From an uncultured Spartobacteria bacterium (GTDB lineage Bacteria > Verrucomicrobiota > Verrucomicrobiia > Chthoniobacterales > UBA6821), in NCBI GenBank assembly GCA_903847935.1, contig CAINEX010000140.1, positions 1 through 39,282 on the forward strand: a DNA stretch of 39,282 bases, written 5' to 3'. The notes under the pieces were generated by a model. The model was not told the DNA's origin. It ran no database searches and saw only the letters and a list, made by a program, of their open reading frames with translations. A program made the translations under genes and the position numbers. Shown here piece after piece: positions 36,581 to 39,282 of the stretch (position 1 is the first letter of the stretch; every line of letters begins with the position of its first letter).

Positions 36581-36596
36581 TCAGGCTGCGGCCTGA
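36581..36596. other. Small hairpin (TCAGGC-TGCG-GCCTGA) in the adk 5' region
   Basis: 6-bp arms and a 4-nt loop, between divergent genes. Confidence 0.4.
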
Positions 36597-36613
36597 CATA
36601 TCGTTTCAAGAAC

Positions 36614-37216
36614 ATGGCTCGATATCGCACTATTCTTATTTTCGGAGCACCTGGAAGTGGCAAGGGAACCCAAGGCAAGATCCTTGGAAAGATTCCCGGC
36701 TTCTATCATTGCGCCTGCGGCGATGTCTTTCGCTCACTCGATCCAGCAAGTGAATTGGGCGGCGCGTTCTTGGAATATTCGAGCAAGGGGCAGCTTGTGC
36801 CCGACGAAATGACCGTACGACTCTGGCACGAGTCGATCCGCAAGACCGAGGAATCGGGCAAGTTCAAGCCGGGCCGTGACTACCTGATCCTGGATGGCAT
36901 CCCCAGGAATGTGGCCCAGTGCGAGTTGATGGAAGAGTTGATCGAAGTTCGTAGGGTTTTTCATCTCTCCTGTCCCGATCGCGACAAATTGGTGGAACGT
37001 CTCAAAAAAAGAGCCTTGCGGGATAACAGGCTTGATGATGCCAACGAGGAGGTTATCCGTAGCCGGTTGTCCACTTACGACTCGGAATCAAAACCGATGC
37101 TGCATCATTATTCGACCGTCAAGCGGCATGATATCGACGCCTCCATGACGCCTCTCGAGGTCATGTACGAGATTCTCAAGGGGTTGCTTGAGGAGACCGG
37201 GGCTTCGCCACGGTAA
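36614..37216 (+). CDS. adk: Adenylate kinase, short-LID type
   Basis: 'ILIFGAPGSGKGTQGKIL' P-loop, 'LILDGIPRNVAQ', 'RLKKRALRDNRLDDANEEVIRSRLSTY'. ATG at 36614. Confidence 0.88.
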   Translation: MARYRTILIFGAPGSGKGTQGKILGKIPGFYHCACGDVFRSLDPASELGGAFLEYSSKGQLVPDEMTVRLWHESIRKTEESGKFKPGRDYLILDGIPRNVAQCELMEELIEVRRVFHLSCPDRDKLVERLKKRALRDNRLDDANEEVIRSRLSTYDSESKPMLHHYSTVKRHDIDASMTPLEVMYEILKGLLEETGASPR

Positions 37217-37225
37217 CGTGGGGTA

Positions 37226-37471
37226 ATGAGTCAGTTTGAGAGTTTCAAGGCTTCCTCACTCTTTTGTCGGAAATGTGACAAGCCCATGGCCGTAAGGGAA
37301 CAACTGCTCCTGATTCTTCCTGACAGGGAGATTCATGATTATCTTTGTTCAGGATGTGGTGCCTCCCTTGGTCAGCGTGAGGTCATGGCCGGGGAAGCTC
37401 AATCATCGCTCTTGCCGGCACGGGGTTCCGGTTTCCGTGGCGCCGCAAAACGCTTTTTCCGGGGGAAATAG
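37226..37471 (+). CDS. Small zinc-ribbon-like protein
   Basis: 81 aa with two CxxC pairs (FCRKCDKP / LCSGCGAS) and a basic C-terminus, packed between adk and fmt. Confidence 0.65.
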   Translation: MSQFESFKASSLFCRKCDKPMAVREQLLLILPDREIHDYLCSGCGASLGQREVMAGEAQSSLLPARGSGFRGAAKRFFRGK

Positions 37472-37488
37472 CCATTCATCATCACGGC

Positions 37489-38433
37489 ATGCGTATTCTC
37501 TTTGCCGGCACCGGTGACATCGGAGTTCCGACGCTTCGGTTTCTTGCGGAAAACCATGAACTTGTCGGCATACTGACGCAGCCGGATCGGCCAGCCGGAC
37601 GGCACCGTCATTTGAAGCCGCCAGCTATCAAGGAAGAGGCTGGCAGGATTGCCCGTGGGATCCCGCTTTTTCAGCCCGAGTCACCAAGACTTCCCGAGGT
37701 CCTTCCTTGGATTCAGGCTCTCAAGCCCGAGGTGATGGTAACCATGGCTTATGGACGTATCCTTCCACGGGAGATCCTGGAACTTCCCCCAATAGCATGC
37801 CTGAACATCCATGCCTCACTTTTGCCCCGACACCGCGGGGCTTCTCCGATCCAATCATCGATTGCCTGCGGGGATGAGGAGAGTGGTGTTTCCGTCATGT
37901 TCATGGCGGAGGGCCTTGATACGGGTGATGTGCTGCTTGAGAGGCGACTGTGGCTTCTCCGCCGAGAGACGGCGGGGAGCCTGTCCTTGCGACTTGCCAA
38001 TCTCGCCGCCCTCTCGCTGAGGGATGCCCTTGGACTCCTTCAGTTGGGAACCGCTCCACGGATCCCGCAGGACCATGCTCTGGCAACCGTTTGCGGTAAA
38101 ATCACCCGGGAGCATTGCAGGCTCGACTGGCGACTTCCTGCCCGGGCTTTGGAACAAAAAATCCGCTCCCTACAGCCAAGGCCGGCCGCCTTCACGACAT
38201 TGCAACTCTCCTCGGGAGCGAATGTTGTGCTGAAGGTTCATTCCGCCATCCTTGCAACGCGCTCGTCAGGAGTTCCCGGGTCACTGCTTCGTGTTGATGA
38301 CCGCGGTCTCCTAGTTGCTTGCGGGGAGGGGAGTCTCCTTCTTGGAAACATTCAACCCGAGGGAAAAGGCATCATGCATTCCTCAGCATTTATCCGGGGA
38401 CACGCATTGGAGATCGGCTCCCATCTGGGATAG
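37489..38433 (+). CDS. fmt: Methionyl-tRNA formyltransferase
   Basis: 'MRILFAGTGDIGVPTLRFL', 'GILTQPDRPAGR', 'PPIACLNIHASLLPRHRGASPIQSSI', 'MAEGLDTGDVL'. Confidence 0.95.
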   Translation: MRILFAGTGDIGVPTLRFLAENHELVGILTQPDRPAGRHRHLKPPAIKEEAGRIARGIPLFQPESPRLPEVLPWIQALKPEVMVTMAYGRILPREILELPPIACLNIHASLLPRHRGASPIQSSIACGDEESGVSVMFMAEGLDTGDVLLERRLWLLRRETAGSLSLRLANLAALSLRDALGLLQLGTAPRIPQDHALATVCGKITREHCRLDWRLPARALEQKIRSLQPRPAAFTTLQLSSGANVVLKVHSAILATRSSGVPGSLLRVDDRGLLVACGEGSLLLGNIQPEGKGIMHSSAFIRGHALEIGSHLG

Positions 38434-38515
38434 TTCCCCGATTTCTCGTTTTCGATGAGAGGGTGCGTGTGTTTTGACTTTGCGTGCATGCGATACTGGG
38501 GTTTCATGTTGCTTC

Positions 38516-39265
38516 ATGGGAGACTCAGCATCACAACCACCGAAGTTCGGCCGTATTGTTCTTAAAATCAGCGGTGAGGCGCTCAAGGAGCAGGGAAGTT
38601 CAGACAGCGTCTCTCCACAGATCGTCCAGCGTGTGGCGGCCTCGATCGCCCAGGTTCGGAGCATGGGGGTTGAAGTTGCCGTTGTGGTTGGCGGTGGCAA
38701 TATCTGGAGAGGGTTGGCAGCCAGTCATCGCGGCATGAACCGGGCGACAGCCGACTACATGGGTATGCTGGCGACGGTTATCAATGGTATGGCGCTCATG
38801 AGTGCCCTTGAGGATCTCGGTCACTCCACCCGCGTCCAGACTGCAATCCAGATGAACAACGTCGCCGAACCCTTCATCGTGCGCCGCGCGATCCGTCACC
38901 TCGAAAACGGTCACATCGTGATTTTTGTCGCTGGGACGGGAAATCCGTTTTTCTCCACCGACACCACTGCAGCCCTGAGGGCTAACGAGATCGGGGCGGA
39001 GGTCATCATGAAGGCAACGAAGGTCGACGGCATCTACGACAGCGACCCCAAGAAGAACCCAGGTGCCGTGCGTTTCGAGCGCCTCACGTACTCGGAAGCC
39101 CTTTCCCGTCGCCTTGAGGTCATGGACTCCACGGCCTTCTCACTCTGCATGGACAACGCCATGCCGATCATCGTTTTTGACATGTCGGATCCCGCGAATA
39201 TCCTCCGTGCAGTGCGAGGTGAGCCCGTCGGAACACTTGTCTCGGATGATCAACCAGCCAAATAA
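38516..39265 (+). CDS. pyrH: UMP kinase
   Basis: '[15 protein letters not shown]', '[11 protein letters not shown]', '[19 protein letters not shown]', '[15 protein letters not shown]', '[11 protein letters not shown]'. ATG 38516 preferred over 38474. Confidence 0.97.
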   Translation: MGDSASQPPKFGRIVLKISGEALKEQGSSDSVSPQIVQRVAASIAQVRSMGVEVAVVVGGGNIWRGLAASHRGMNRATADYMGMLATVINGMALMSALEDLGHSTRVQTAIQMNNVAEPFIVRRAIRHLENGHIVIFVAGTGNPFFSTDTTAALRANEIGAEVIMKATKVDGIYDSDPKKNPGAVRFERLTYSEALSRRLEVMDSTAFSLCMDNAMPIIVFDMSDPANILRAVRGEPVGTLVSDDQPAK

Positions 39266-39282
39266 CCAACACAACAATGAGC

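Noticed and set aside
39277-39282. ATG at the window end, possibly the start of frr after pyrH
   Set aside because: Only two codons visible; expectation from common pyrH-frr order, not sequence evidence.

Overview
This ~39 kb window looks like a PVC-type (probably Verrucomicrobia) chromosome; the lineage is inferred from gene content and style only. Four blocks can be read. (A) 1-847: the C-terminal end of a probably large, S/T/G-rich tandem-repeat secreted protein, followed by a 15-copy 7-bp DNA repeat tract. (B) ~1.1-16.7 kb: a mosaic glycan and secretion locus. It contains GT2, two tandem DUF2827-like proteins, a sulfotransferase, GT4-like and other putative glycosyltransferases, a GT11 fucosyltransferase-like enzyme, and an FkbM methyltransferase. 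These are interleaved with type I secretion parts: an HlyD-type adaptor, an ABC exporter with an N-terminal cNMP-binding-like domain and a degenerate C39-like domain, and a parvulin-like PPIase. (C) ~16.7-32.7 kb: a sulfated-polysaccharide degradation locus with four Cys-type S1 sulfatases, GH2, an alginate-lyase-like protein, a beta-helix/pectate-lyase-like protein, an esterase, GH8 and a six-repeat HAF-like protein. (D) ~33-39.3 kb: housekeeping genes (two GspE/PilB ATPases in tandem, short-LID adenylate kinase, a zinc-ribbon protein, fmt, pyrH). The best candidate for an undescribed system is block A+B, a putative dedicated 'secrete-and-glycosylate' module: giant repeat protein, T1SS, PPIase, glycosyltransferases, sulfotransferase and methyltransferase. 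The functional link is inference. No RNA genes, CRISPR arrays or transposases were recognised.
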